DNA of 64,000 nucleotides. Source: Blepharisma japonicum (Eukaryota; Ciliophora; Heterotrichea; Heterotrichida; Blepharismidae). Below are positions 1-12,638 of this stretch, piece by piece. The notes under the pieces were generated by a model, which was given only the letters and a program-made list of their open reading frames with translations, ran no database searches and had not been told where the DNA came from. Position numbers and translations under genes: made by a program. Positions within the stretch are counted from its first letter, which is position 1, and each line of letters begins with the position of its first letter. Location of the stretch: contig CATKHK010000050.1 of NCBI GenBank assembly GCA_949751835.1, forward strand, positions 1 through 64,000, in the 5' to 3' direction.

Positions 1-930
1 CAATAGATTTTAGAATGCCCATATCCTGATAGTAAAATTTTATTTTTCTTGCAAATGCAAGATGTAAAATAAGACGGAGCTGGCATACTATTTAAGTTTT
101 CCCATTTATTGTTTGCTAAATTGTTTTGATCTTTCGAGTTTTCTTTTAAATCAAGTTAATACAAATTATTATCCTCAAAAGCAAAATAAACTTTATTTAG
201 CCATAATCTTGTAAATCCAATAAAATTAATATTTTGTGTGCGTGGATTTTCTATTATAAATCATACTTTCTATTCATAAATGCTTTCATAAATATTGCCG
301 CTGGGCTTCTATGAAATAATGCTTCTTTTTATCTCACATATAATTTTGCTATAACCTGATTTAACACTATGTAGCTCGGAGTATCTATTTTGAATAATGT
401 CATAACAATTCTCTTCCTGAAAGTAATTTTTTTACTGTGAATGCAAGATGTAAATCAAGACGAAACTGGCAGAACGTTTAATATTCCCCATTTATGCTTT
501 ACTAAAACATATAATGTGATATCATGACAATAAGCATATGTAACTTCAATATTAATTTATAAATTTTTACAATTTGGTTTGGTAGATATTTATCAATTTT
601 AAAAAGGTTTCAGTGTGCATATAGTAGGAAATAGAATACTGTAGCTAGATATATTCTCATATTAAATCCTCCAAATTAGTAGACACAATTTTTTAATAAA
701 ATAAGCCAGAAAGCCTTAAAGCAGCTGGAGCAGTAACTACTTTGCTTAAATTATTATTCGATTCAATAATAAATGCAGTATTTAAAAGATTTCCATAACA
801 AAAAATTGAAATTTCCTGGAATTAAGCACATAATATATACCTATTTAATGAGATATTGAATTTAATAGCAAAAGCACCTTCAACACTTGAAAGTTTAGCT
901 TAAATTTAATATATAAATAATATAATTAAT
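1..930 (-). pseudogene. Decayed, rearranged Kelch-like family copies
   Basis: Minus-strand remnants of the tandem family described at 3869-5125. Bases 1-120 match the middle propeller segment of the neighbouring copy (compare 1245-1350). From about base 118 the match jumps directly to the C-terminal end of another copy (KIKTI-like end, compare 942-1000). Bases 300-540 and 660-870 match the middle and early propeller, but with stops and frame changes. No continuous frame exists even with TGA read as Trp, so this is a mosaic of at least two broken copies. It may continue beyond the left edge. Confidence 0.75.
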
Positions 931-941
931 ATAGAAGTTTG

Positions 942-2201
942 TTAAATTGTTTTAATCTTTTGAATTTTCTTTTCTTTTAAATCAAACTCATACAAATTAT
1001 AATTGTTTAAAGCAAAATAAACTTTATTTTGCCATAATGCTCTAAATCCAATCAAATCAGTATTATCTATACCCGAACTTCCTAATGTACACCAGACTTT
1101 CCATTCATGATTGCTTTCATAAATATTGCCACCTGTTTCTATCAAATAATAGTTTTTTTTATTCCCACATACAATTTTCATTAAGTTTACTTGGACATTA
1201 TGCAGCTCAGAGTAACTATTTTGAATGATGTCATAACAATAGATTTTAGAATGTCAAAATCCTGATAGTAAAATTTTATTTTTCTTGCAAATGCAAGATA
1301 TAAAATGAGACGGAGCTGGCATACTATTTAAGTTTTCCCATTTATTCTTTGCTAAATCATAACTCAAAACATTGTTTACAGGCGTGTTTGTATATCCTCC
1401 AAATATATAGATATAATTCTTATAATAAATCGAGCCAGAAATCATTAAGGCTAAAGGAGCAGGAGCTAATTGGTTTATTTTATTATTCGAATCAATAATA
1501 AATGCAGTATTTGAAGGGGTTGAATAATTTCCATAGCAAAAAATTGAATTTCCAGGGATTAAACACATTGATATGTAATGACTTTTTACACTATCTAATG
1601 AGATATTGAATTCAGTTGACACACTAATATTATTTAAGTCTGTTTTCACAATCTTCATTGTGTTATTTCGAAACACTATAAATTGACTGGATTCAGCTTT
1701 ACTTATTTTTTTAGCTATTTTTCCTTTATCATCTATGAGGAACTCTGATTCACTAAAAATATCTAAAAAATCTTTAAGTTTTTCTATTGATTCTTCTGGT
1801 TCCAATACCAAAAGGTCATAAACTTTATTATTGTCTACTTTCGATATGATTTCCAATTGATTTATTTCAGAAATCAATTCTCAGTGTTTTTGAATGGCTT
1901 CTTCAAAAGAATTCAGCGTAACTTTTAGTTTTTCATTAAGAAGTTTAATCTGCATTGATAAATCAGAAATAGTTTTTCTTCTAAACTCATACAAATTTTC
2001 TAACGATTTATGAAGATGATCAATAACGGCTTTTTTTGTTATTGGATTTGGTAAAATTGTTAAGGATTCAGGATGACGCCCTGATTTAGATATGGTCTTA
2101 AGATGAGCAACAATGTGCAAGTCACACGAATAAATTGGAGGATTGGAGCATGGGCATATAAATTCCACTTTGTTTTGACATTTGTCTTTTCAGCATTCCA
2201 T
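942..2201 (-). CDS. Kelch-like protein with N-terminal zinc-binding module
   Basis: 419 aa once TGA is read as Trp; a single frame runs from ATG (2201) to TAA (942) with no intron. The start MECWKDKC is chosen because every family member begins with M-x-C-W at this point and a TATA-like stretch lies just upstream. Cys3, Cys8, the C-P-C pair, Cys26, His29 and His33 of the zinc module are intact. It is the most divergent full-length member (LPNPITKKAVIDHL where others have PETKRALID) and resembles the fragments at 9192 and 17060, so it probably belongs to an older subgroup. The function is not known. Confidence 0.85.
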
Positions 2202-2432
2202 TTTATTTTTTATAGAATCTCAACGTATAAAAATATAATTGATTACAAAAATAAAGAAATGCCTAAATTGGTATGAAGTAATGAAGATACTAAAGAAAGT
2301 TATACTAAATCACTAAAATATTATCATAAAAATTATAATAAATATTGCCTATTGCTGCTGCCATTGAAGTTTTCAGCTTTTCATATTTCTATAAATTGCT
2401 TTAATATAAATAAATTCATAATTTTTATATTA

Positions 2433-3762
2433 ATAAAAGCCTGCAAAGCTATCTCGCTGTATCAAATTCATTAACATATTGTCAAACTCAATTTCAATGT
2501 CAGAACAGATTTTTAACGGGGAAAATATGGAGTTTTCTGATCAAACTCCATTAATATTGTCCTCTGTAAATAGTTTATTTTCAAGAGAAATTGAATTACT
2601 TACAATATATTTTGAATGCTTTTAGTATAAACCTGTTCATTAAACACCGGTAAATGTCTAATGAAGTCCCTCTATCTTGCAATATAATTCTCCTTTTAAG
2701 TTTTTTGTCTAACAGATTTTCATCAATCAATTTATCCATAGATTTATTCAGTCTAATACTATTCATATGGGTTTTTCATTTACGAAAATTTTATAAAAAA
2801 TTTCTTAACGAATAAAGATCTGCTATTAATTTTTTAGCAATTTCACGTATTCTCTATCTCTTTTAGTTTCAAAATGCTTCCTATAACAATCTTCTAAAGA
2901 CGTAAAAACAGAACTTCAGATGGATTGAATCAAATGATTTATTGCGTCCATTATATAATGAAAGATCAGGAGAAATAGAAGGAGTCTTTTTAACACTAAG
3001 ATTTAAAACTTGAGCAAATTTTGCAGAAATATTGTTTTTTCTGATATTCAAATAGCGTTCTTTCATCACTTGGAGCTCTTAGGCCATTACAAAGCATAAT
3101 TAATCCATCATCCCTATTATCTTCTAAATAATTTGTTTTAATACCATTAATAGAGTTCTGATAGTTATTTAGACAATAAGTCTTATATAATTTGCTAATT
3201 GCTCTTATCATATTAATTAAAAAGTTGTTTTCTTTGTTTGCTCATACTCTTTAAATATTTTTTTCGTCTTGCCTACTCAAAATACTTTCAAAAGCAGCAA
3301 AAACTGAATATCGATATCTATTTTAATTTTCTTCATAATTCTTTTCAACTTTGCATGCATTTCGTCAACACTGCTTGCTGTTTGAAATGATTCCAGCTAT
3401 TTTTAAAAATTCTTCAATGCATCTTAAATGGACACAATTCAGCCAATTCAATTGAGGGAAATTCATGCATATCTCTCTTTGTTGAAAATTAGCATCTAAA
3501 AGAAATTCAATCATTTTTATTAGCAGATTGTATAATTATTGCAGTGTTTTCTCCAATAGCGCATTTAGCATAAACAATGTCTTTTATGATTGAATTTAAC
3601 TCTCAGCTGCTAGATCGATAGCAATGCCCTTGCAGTATGTCGTCTTCTATTCTATTTTTAGAGCAGCTTGATGCCAGTTCTAGCTCCATTTACAAATATT
3701 AGCCTATTGGCAACGAATTAAGTCAATATCAACGATTTAAAATTAAAAATATTTGATAGATA
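2433..3762. repeat. Duplicated 1.3-kb decayed segment, copy A
   Basis: This stretch is closely matched, in the same orientation, by 12639-13942, with small indels. The minus strand keeps blocks of protein-like sequence in shifting frames, for example NGLRAPSDERTLFEY, KKTPSISPDLSLY and FPQLNWLNCVHLRCIEEF, but no continuous frame. It is probably a dead copy of an unidentified gene captured between array units; I do not recognise the protein. Bases 2202-2432 between the Kelch-like start and this repeat hold nothing I can name. Confidence 0.7.
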
Positions 3763-3780
3763 ACTATTTTTTAATAAATA

Positions 3781-3868
3781 TTAGATATGGCACATAATCT
3801 GTGGCATAAAATCCAAATTTTAAAATGTTGCTAGTTATACGCTAAGCTTAGCTTTAGTTATTAATCTA
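3781..3868 (-). repeat. Conserved 3' flank of the array genes
   Basis: About 90 bases downstream of the stop codon (minus-strand sense) recur after most members, for example near 7520-7600, 10320-10410 and 14030-14117. They include the sense sequence TAATAGATTAATAAC directly after the last Ile codon, so the stop is followed at once by an in-frame TAG. The flank was therefore duplicated with the gene. It may carry the poly(A) signal, but no motif proves that. Confidence 0.55.
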
Positions 3869-5125
3869 TTAAATTGTTTTGATCTTTTTGCATTTCTTTT
3901 TTATCATATCAAATTCATATAAATTATAAGAATCAAAAGCAAAATAAACTTTATTTTGCAATGAAACACTATATCCAATTAAATCGGCATTTTCAATTCC
4001 TGAGCTACCTATCGTACTCCAGGCTCTTCATTCATAGCTTCCTTCATAAATATATCCGCCTGCTTCTATTAAGTAAGCATTTTTATCATTTCCACAAACA
4101 ATTTTTGCCTTATTTGATTGAATGTTATGTAACTCAATGCAGCTATTTTGAATAATATCATAACAATAGATCTTTGAGTGTTGAAAACCAGATAGTAATA
4201 TTTTATTATTGTTAGCCATGCATGACACAAATGTAGACGTAACTGGCAAAGGATTTAAGTTTTCTCATTTGTTTTCTAATAAATTATATCTAAATGCATT
4301 ATTTACATACTCACTACCATTTCATCCTCCAAAAATATAAACACAGCTATTATAATAAATAGAGCCACTGAGATACAGACTATGCTCTGCATTAACTACT
4401 TGTTTAACATTATTATTCGATCGAATAATAAATGCAGTATTTGTAATTGGATGACTTCCATAGCAAAAAATTGAGTTTCCAGGAATTAAGCACATTGCTA
4501 TGTAACAGCTTTTTGGACTATCCAATGAGATATTGAATTCAGTTGATGAGTAATCATTTAAATCTGTTTGCACAATTTTTGTGGAATTATCGCGAAAAAA
4601 AATAAATCTATTTGATTCTTTTATGAAAGGCTCTATTGTTAATTTCCCTTCATCATCTATAAAGAAGTTAGACCCATCAAAAATATCAAAAGAATCTTTA
4701 AGGAGACTAATGGCTTTTTCTGGTTCTAAAGCCAGTATCTCATGTATTTTAGTCTTGTTAAAATTTGATATGGCATCTGTTAGCTTTATTTCAGATATTA
4801 TTTTGCGCTGCTTTTTTATAAATTCATCAAATGATTCCAATGTAATTTGCATTTTCTTGCTAAGTTGCTTAATTTGCATTGAAAAATCTGAAACAATCTT
4901 TCTTCTTAGCTCATACAAATCTGATAGTGATTTGTGAAGACAATCAATAAGAGCTCTTTTTGTTTCTGGATTTGGTAAAGTTGTTAAGGGATCTGGAAGA
5001 TGCCTAGATTTAGATGCGGTTTTTATATGAGCTGCGAGATGGATATCACATGAATAAATAGGAGGATTGGTGCATGGGCAAACAATTTCCACCTTATTTT
5101 GGCAGTGGTCTTTTCAGCACTTCAT
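3869..5125 (-). CDS. Kelch-like protein with N-terminal zinc-binding module (best-described member)
   Basis: 418 aa, no intron. Start MKCWKDHC at 5125. Residues 1-35 form a B-box-like zinc module (C3, C8, C16-P-C18, C26, H29, H33). Residues about 50-150 are charged and helical, probably a coiled coil. Residues about 155-418 are beta-rich with Kelch-like blades (SIFCYG, SIYYNSCVYIFGG, NAFRYNLLENKW, KIYCYDII, GGYIYEGS, NLYEFD). TGA encodes Trp at residues 4, 268, 287 and 366; residue 369 is TGG. Zinc module plus coiled coil plus propeller suggests a protein-interaction scaffold, possibly TRIM-like, but there is no RING domain and no proof of ubiquitin activity. The next copy begins 185 bp upstream. 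Confidence 0.9.
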
Positions 5126-5310
5126 TTTATAAGTTAATGTCCAAAATTAATAGGCCTTGTGAATAATGATAAAATTAGCCTTCATGCTTTGCTTCAGCAC
5201 ATTGAAGTTTTTTGCCTTTAATTCCAGTTGGCATATAATTAGTGACATAAAATCCAAGATTTAAAAATATCGCTAATAATGTGCTAAGCTTAACTTTAGT
5301 TATTAATCTA

Positions 5311-6570
5311 TTAAATCGTTTTGATCTTTTTGCATTTCCTTTCTTTCATATCAAATTCATATAAATTATAATTGCTAAGAGCAAAATAAACTTTATTTTG
5401 CCATGAAACACTATATCCAATTAAGTCGTCATTTTCAATTCCTGAGCTACCTATCGTACTCCAGGCTCTTCATTCATGGCTTCCTTCATAAATATATCCG
5501 CCTGCTTCTATTACGTAAGCATTTTTATCATTTCCACAAACAATTTTTGCCTTATTTGATTGAATGTTATGCAATTCAATGTAACTATTTTGAATAATAT
5601 CATAGCAATAGATCTTTGAGTGATTAAAACCAGATAGTAATATTTTATTATTGTTAGCCATGCATGACACAAATGTAGACGCAACTGGCAAAGGATTTAA
5701 GTTTTCTCATTTGCTTTCTAATAATTTATATCTAAATGCATTATTTGCAAGCGCACTTCCATTTCATCCTCCAAAAATATAAACACAGCCATTATAATAA
5801 ATAGAGCCACTGAGATACAGACTATGCTCTGCATTAACTACTTGTTTAACATTATTATTCGATTCAATAATAAATGGAGTGCTTGTATGTGTTGGATGAT
5901 TTTCATAGCAAAAAATTGAGTTTCCAGGAATTAAGCACATTGCTATATTCTGGCTTTTTGGACTATCCAATGAGATATTGAATTCAGTTGATGAGTAATC
6001 ATTTAAATCCGTTTTCACAATTTTTGTGGAATTATCACGAAAAAAAATAAATCTATTTGATTCTTTTATAAAAGGCTCTATTGTTAATTTCCCTTCATCA
6101 TTTATAAAGAAGTAGGATCCATCAAAAATATCAAAAGAACCTTTAAGGAGACTAATGGCTTCTTCTGGTTCTGAAGCTAGCATCTCATCTATTTTAGTCT
6201 TGTTAAAATTTGATATGGCTTCTGTTAGCTTTATTTCAGAAATTATTTTGCGCTGCTTTTTTATAGATTCGTCGAATGATTCCAATGTAATTTGCATTTT
6301 CTTGCTAAGTTGTTTAATTTGTATTGAAAAATCTGAAACAATCTTTCTCCTTAGCTCATACAAATCTGATAGCGATTTGTTAAGAAAATCAATAAGAGCT
6401 CCTTTTGTTTCTGGATTTGGTGAAGTTGTTAAAGGATCTGGAAGATGCCTAGATTTAGATGCGGTTTTCATATGAGCTACGATATGCATATCACACGAAT
6501 AAACAGGCGGATTTTTGCATTGGCAAGCAAATTCCAACTTATTTCCGCATTGTTCCTTTCAGCACTTCAT
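5311..6570 (-). CDS. Kelch-like protein, tandem copy
   Basis: 419 aa, one frame from ATG (6570) to TAA (5311). The N-terminus MKCWKEQCGNKLEF carries the full set of zinc ligands, but the middle pair reads C-Q-C with a KNPPV linker, shared with the copy at 15501-16760. The helical and propeller parts are almost the same as in the 3869-5125 copy, from which a 185-bp spacer separates it, so this pair probably arose by a recent duplication or was homogenised by gene conversion. Confidence 0.88.
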
Positions 6571-7602
6571 TTTATAAGTTAAAGTACAAAAATTAATAGC
6601 CTAAGTAAACTACCGATATCATTCATGGTTAATAGTATAAGTCTTGGCAATTGACTATGAATTTCACATGTCAAGAAACCGAGAAAATAAATTTACAGTC
6701 CAAGAATGACAGCTCAGAATTTTAGAAAAAGAAATTAAAGATGTTCAAAAGCCAAGATTAACAAAATTTTAATTATTTCTAATATTTTTAACTATTTTAA
6801 AAGAGACCTTTGTCTTTCACATACATATGCTATATTAAAAATTTATTTTATTTAGCAAATAATCACTGTAGAAAAATTGAGCTGTATTATTTTTAGCAAT
6901 ATATGATACAAATAAGGATTAAAGTTTTCTTATTCATTTTCTAATAAATTGTATCTTAGTAATGAAAAATTTGTATTTAGTTTAAATGATGAAGATAATA
7001 TTAATAATTATGAACTTCACATAACACAATGCAATAGAAATATAGTTAAATTAAGTTAGAATTGCTTATGCTAAATTCAAAGATTTCAAATAAAAGCCTA
7101 TTAACCTCAAGTTCATATGAATTATTGTTTGAAGAGAAATTGGGATAAAAATAGTAGGAGTAAAAATGAAAAACCCTCAATAAAAATACAGTAAATTAAA
7201 CTCATAAAAAATTGTGGCAATTTTTTTTAAAAATTCCATGAAAAATCCCAATGGAAAAGCTTTAGGTGAAAATTTTGATTTTTTCTCAAAAATAACTTTC
7301 AAAAAATTACAATATAGAATTAATGGCATTAAAATCTAAAGAGTCAAATAAAATAATTATGAATATTAAATGTTCTCTTAATCATTATTCTAGAAAATTG
7401 AAATAAAACAGATGAATAAATATATTTTATCTTAATTAAAAATTTAATTTTGTTATTTAACGTAATGTTTTCCTTTATTATAGCAAGCCCTATAGATTTG
7501 TGCCTTAAAAAAATACTAGATAAGACATATAATCAGTAACATAAAATCCAAGATTTAAAAATATTGCTAATAATTTGCTATTTAACTTAAGTCATTAATC
7601 TA
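6571..7602. other. Spacer with a short Kelch-like remnant
   Basis: About 1 kb of AT-rich sequence without a usable frame. Bases 6887-6965 match the mid-propeller part of the neighbouring genes (minus strand) but are broken. Bases 7060-7115 resemble the left end of the duplicated 1.3-kb segment. The last 100 bases are the conserved 3' flank of the next gene. I see no RNA gene. Confidence 0.5.
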
Positions 7603-8865
7603 TTAAATTGTTTTGATCTTTTTGCATTTCTTTTCTTTCATATCAAATTCATATAAATTATAATTGTAAAAAGCAAAATAAACTTTATTTTTCCATGAAA
7701 CACTGCATCCAATTAAATGGGTATTTTCAGTTTCTGAGCTGCATATTGTACTCCAGACTTTTCATTTACGGGTTCCTTCATAAATATATCCGCCTGATTC
7801 TATTACATAAGCATTATTATCATTTTCACATAAAATTTTTCCTGTTTTTCCTGATTGAATGTTATGTAATTCAATGTAACTATTTTGAATAATATCATAG
7901 CAATAGATCTTTGAGTGTAGGGTACCAGATAGTAATATTTTATTATTTTTAGCCAGGCATGACACAGAATAGGATGGAACTGGCAAAGGATTTAAGTTTT
8001 CTCATTTGTTTTCTAATAAATTATATCTAAATGCATTATTTGCAGGCGCACTCACAGTATGTCCTCCAAAAATATAAACACAGCTATTATAATAAATAGA
8101 TCTGCTAAGGTACAAACTATGTTGTGCATTAATTACTGGCTTTACATTGTTATTCGATTCAATAATAAATGCAGTGTTTGTAGGTGTTGGATGATTTCCA
8201 TAGCAAAAAATTGAATTTTCAGGAATTAAACACATTGTTATGTAGCAGCTTTTTGGGCTATCCAGTAAGATATTGAATTCAGTTGATGAGTAATTATTTA
8301 AATCCGTTTGCACAATTTTTGTGGAATTATTACGAAAAAGAATAAATCTATTTGATTCATTTATTAAAGGCCTTGCTGCTAATTTTCCTTTATCATCTAT
8401 AAAGAAGTTAGACCCATCAAAAATGTCAAAAGAATCTTTAAGGAGAATGATGGCTTTTTCTGGTTCTGAAGCCAGCATCTCATCTATTTTAGACTTGTTA
8501 GCATTTGATATGACTTCTGCTATAGCTATTTCAGAAATTATTTTCTGTTGCTTTTCTATAATTTTATCGAATGATTCCAATTTAATTTTCATTTTCTCAT
8601 TAAGTTGCTTAATTTGCAATGAAAAATCTGAAACAGTTTTTTTTCTTAACTCATACAAATCTGATAGCGATTTGTGAAGACAATCAATAAGAGCTCTTTT
8701 TGTTTCAGGATTTGGTGAAATTGTTAAGGGATCTGGAAGATGCCTAGATTTAGATGCAGTTTTTAGATGAGCTAGGAAATGCATATCACATGAATAAATA
8801 GGAGGATTTGTGCATGAGCAAACAATTTCAAGCTTATTTCCGCAGTGGTCTTTTCAGCACTTCAT
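7603..8865 (-). CDS. Kelch-like protein, tandem copy
   Basis: 420 aa, ATG at 8865, TAA at 7603. Start MKCWKDHCGNKLEIVC; zinc ligands are intact, with C-S-C replacing the usual C-P-C. The propeller carries small changes against its neighbours (LYLSRSIYYN, HTVSAPANNAF) and one extra Gly-Lys residue set near SGKTGKILC. TGA codons are read as Trp at the same family positions. No frame break is seen, so it is likely functional. Confidence 0.87.
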
Positions 8866-9191
8866 TTATGATTTAATACACAAAAATTAATCGCCTAAGT
8901 ATGCTATCGATATCATTCATGGCTAATAATATAACTCTTAATACATGGTAAGAAACTGAGAAAACAAATTTAGAGTCCAAGATGACAGCTCAAACTCTAC
9001 AAAATGAGATTAAAGATGTTCAATTACCAAGAGTGACAACAAAATTTTAATTATTTCTAATATTTTTAACTATTTTAAAAGAGATCTTTGTCTTTCACAT
9101 GCGTGTGCTATAGTGAAGATTTATTTTCTTGACTTTAGAGTTGAGGTTTCCTACTTGATCATCCTCACGCATTCTTTGGATGCAGTTTTCT
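8866..9191. other. Spacer between array copies
   Basis: AT-rich. Bases 8880-9120 resemble the 5' flanks of other copies (compare 6575-6840 and 11690-11940), which shows that upstream sequence was duplicated along with the genes. I see no gene. Confidence 0.4.
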
Positions 9192-9770
9192 CTATCTACT
9201 CTTCTTATGAAGCTGTGAAGCATGCTTTTCCATTTCTTTAAAATCTTTTACTTCCAATTTTATGCAGTTGTCTAATACTTTTTTAATTATTTTTCCTTTG
9301 TCATTGATAAAGAACTTTGACCCATAGAAAATGTCAAAAAATTCTTGAAGCCTTTTAATTGATTCTTCTGGCTCTAGTGTCAAAATTCTATTGATCTTGC
9401 TATTATTTAGTTTCGATATAACTTCTAATGAGTGTATTAGAGAAATCATCTCACAGTGGCGTTATAATGTCTTTAAATGAATTCAGTGTAATTTTTATTT
9501 TTTCGTTGGGAAGCTTGATTTCATTGATAGATCTGAAATAATTTTTTGCCTGAATTTGTAAAGTTTTGATAGTGACATATGAAGATAGCCAGCAAGTGCT
9601 TTTTTAGTTATCGGATTTGGTATAATTGATAAAGACTCAGGCTTATGGCCAACTATAAAAGAGATTTTAAGATGCCCTCTAAAATGAAAATCGCATGAGT
9701 AAACTGGAGGGGTTGTGCATGGACATACATATTCCAACTTGTTCTCGCAATTTTCTTTTCAACACTCCAT
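9192..9770 (-). pseudogene. Truncated, frameshifted Kelch-like copy
   Basis: It starts well (ATG 9770, MECWKENCENKLEY, all zinc ligands present) but loses frame at about 9505-9515, after SDLSM. A second frame change near 9450 leads into a helical segment (SLEVISKLNNSKINRIL), and it ends at TAG 9192 before any propeller blade. The family should be about 420 aa; only about 190 codons remain. It is closest to the 942-2201 subgroup. Confidence 0.8.
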
Positions 9771-10411
9771 TTATATTTATAGCATTAAAACGTTTCTAAA
9801 TATCTCACCCCCTCAACTTTGAGAAAAACAAGTGTTTTTGTTTTGATATATTTTTTATTTATATTCATTTATATATACAATTTTTAATTTGTGTAAATTT
9901 GAAAAGAAAATAACGAAAAATTAGAAGAAATTGATTAGATGATTAATTTCTTCATATTTCCTTAGCTCTTGCTATTTCAAATCGCATTTAACAATTTTAA
10001 GATCAATAGAATTTATTCTTAAATTTGATTCTGATAAAGTCTTTAAATTATCACATACAAGTATATCAAGCGGCTGCCAATATTTCATTCAATCTTTTGT
10101 TATCACCATTTTGGTTACTTATAAATCATAAATTGAACTAGAAGTCATATTAGTCTTATGAAAGCTAATCTGTTAATGAATAAGCAATTGAATTTCTCTT
10201 ATTGATAGCACACTGAGATAGCCATTAAGAATCTGATCAGTAATTTAGCCAGATTTCATGAAATCTAAAGTAATATTTTCTTTGATTATAGCAAGCTATT
10301 GATTTGTACACTAAAAAATAAATATTAGATATAGCATATAATCAGTGACATAAATCTAAGATTTTAAAATATTGCTAATAATGTGCTAAGTTAACTTTAG
10401 TTATTAATCTA
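9771..10411. other. Spacer between array copies
   Basis: AT-rich, with no open frame worth reporting. The last 140 bases match the 3' flanks of other family members (compare 7460-7600). Confidence 0.4.
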
Positions 10412-11671
10412 TTAAATTGTTTTGATCTTTTTGCATTTCTTTTCTTTCATATCAAATTCATATAAATTATAACTGTTAAAAGCAAAATAAACTTTATTTT
10501 GCCATGAAACACTACATCCAATTAAGTCGCTATTTTCAGTTCCTAAACTACCTATCGTACTTAAGACTTTTCATTCATGGCTTCCTTCATAAATATATCC
10601 GCCTGCTTCTATTACATAAGCATTTTTACCATTTCCACACACAATTTTTGCCTTATCCGATTGTACGCTATACAACTCAATATAACTATTTTGAATAATA
10701 TCATAGCAATAGATCTTTGAGTGCTGCCTGCCAGATAGTAATATTTTATTATTTTTAACCATGCATGACACATTATAGGACGGAACTGGCAAAGGATTTA
10801 AGTTTTCTCATTTGTTTTCTAATAAATTATATCTAAATGCATTATTTGCAGGTGCACTTCCAATGTATCCTCCAAAAATATAAACACAGCTATTATAATA
10901 AATAGAGCCACTAGCATACAGACTATGCTCTGCATTAACTACTTGTTTAACATTATTATTCGATTCAATAATAAATGCAGTATTTGCGATTGGTTGATAA
11001 TTTCCATAGCAAAAGATTGAGTTTTCAGGAATTAAGCACATTGCTATATTCCGGCTTTTTGGACTATCCAATGAGATATTGAATTCAGTTGATGAGTAAT
11101 CATTTAAATCCGTTTTCACAATTTTTGTGGAATTATCACGAAAAAAAATAAATCTATTTGATTCTTTTATAAAAGGCTCTGTTGTTAATTTCCCTTCATC
11201 ATCTATAAAGAAGTTAGACTCATCAAAAATCTCAAAAGAATTTTTAAGGAGACTAATGGCTTCTTCTGGTTCTGAAGGCAGCATCTCATCTATTTTAGTC
11301 TTGTTAAAATTTGATATGGCTTCTGTTAGCTTTATTTCATATATTATTTTGCTCTGCTTTTTTATAGATTCGTCGACTGATTCCAATGTAATTTGTATTT
11401 TCTCGATAAGTGTCTTAATTTGTATTGAAAAATCTGAAAGAGTTTTTCTCCTTAGCTCATATAAATCTGATAGCGATTTGTGAAGACAATCAATAAGAGC
11501 TCTTTTTGTTTCTGGATTTGGTGAAATTGTTAAGGGATTTGGAATATGCTTAGATTTAGATGCAATTTTTAGATGAGCTATGAGATGCATATCACACGAA
11601 TAAACAGGTGGATTTGTGCATGGGCATCCAAATTCTAACTTATTTTCGCAGTGGTCTTTTCAGCACTTTAT
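10412..11671 (-). CDS. Kelch-like copy with start codon changed to ATA
   Basis: All 419 codons plus TAA are open, and the N-terminus aligns as (I)KCWKDHCENKLEF, but the family start codon is ATA (11671-11669). No in-frame ATG lies in the short stretch upstream. The first internal ATG is in D-M-H-L at 11590, which would drop the first zinc ligands. Either this is a very young pseudogene, or it starts at a non-ATG codon or inside the protein. C16 is preceded by Gly (FGCPC), otherwise the zinc module is normal. Confidence 0.7.
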
Positions 11672-12638
11672 TTTGTAAATTAATGCAACAATCAATAGCC
11701 TAAGTAAGCTACCGATATCATTCACGGGTAACGGTATAATTCTTGGCAATTGATTATAAATTTCGCATGGCAAGAAACTAAGAAAAGAAATTTACAGTCA
11801 ACGATGACAGCACAGATATTTAGAAAAAGAAATTAAAATTGTTTACCAAGAGTAACAAAATTTTAATTATTTCTAATACTTTAACCATTTTCAAAGAGGT
11901 TTTTTTCTTTCACATGCGTGTGCTATAATATGAAAATTTATTTTCTTTACTTTTCTCCCTCCTCTATGTTATAAATGCTTCTTGGAAAGTATTACCTAGA
12001 TCTGACAGGATTATTTATTCGTAAACCATTTTAGTATGCTAAAAAATTTCGAAATTTAAATATCTAATAAGGAGACTAACTAGTACAAGTATTTATAATT
12101 AATGAATTTGTTATGACGATTCAAACAGATATAATATTGTCTCTTAATATGAATTTCCTATGATGAAACATGTAAATATAGATTTATCAGCATTCCCTTT
12201 AATTCCAAGTCAATCGCTGTAATATGAAAACCAGAAAATTTAATGACAGCTGAATAGAAAATATTTTTGATATCAAAAAATGCAGTATAATATCCAAATT
12301 ATTTTGCAAGTCAATTTCTCAAAAAAAAAATAGGATAAAAGCTTTCATATGAATAAGGAGAAGAATTGGCAGTCAAAATTCAGGAAGAAAATATTAACTA
12401 GTTATTTTAAAAAAAAATCAAAAGAATGGTGAGTATAGCTTTATTAAGATGCAGAGTTAATCCATGAAAAAGAAAACTCAATTAGGCCAAAATTAAAGGC
12501 TTATCTTAGTAAATAAAAGCTTTATATTTAGAAAAGAAATAAAGATATTATTAATATCGATAAATTTCACATAAAAATATAATAGAAACTACGGTTGAAC
12601 TAAAGTAAGAATTCTTATGCTAAATTGCAAGAATTAAA
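11672..12638. other. Spacer between array copies
   Basis: About 970 bp. The first 270 bases repeat the 5' flank of other copies; the rest is AT-rich with no frame or RNA gene that I can support. Confidence 0.4.

Noticed and set aside
4581-4937. Plus-strand frames of about 118 codons inside each Kelch-like gene
   Set aside because: They are shadows of the helical region on the opposite strand; they recur only because the gene is repeated and show no own start context.
4322-5092. Separate short genes ending at in-frame TGA across the Kelch-like array
   Set aside because: With TGA as Trp the pieces join in one frame with a conserved ATG and stop in every intact copy, so they are parts of one gene.
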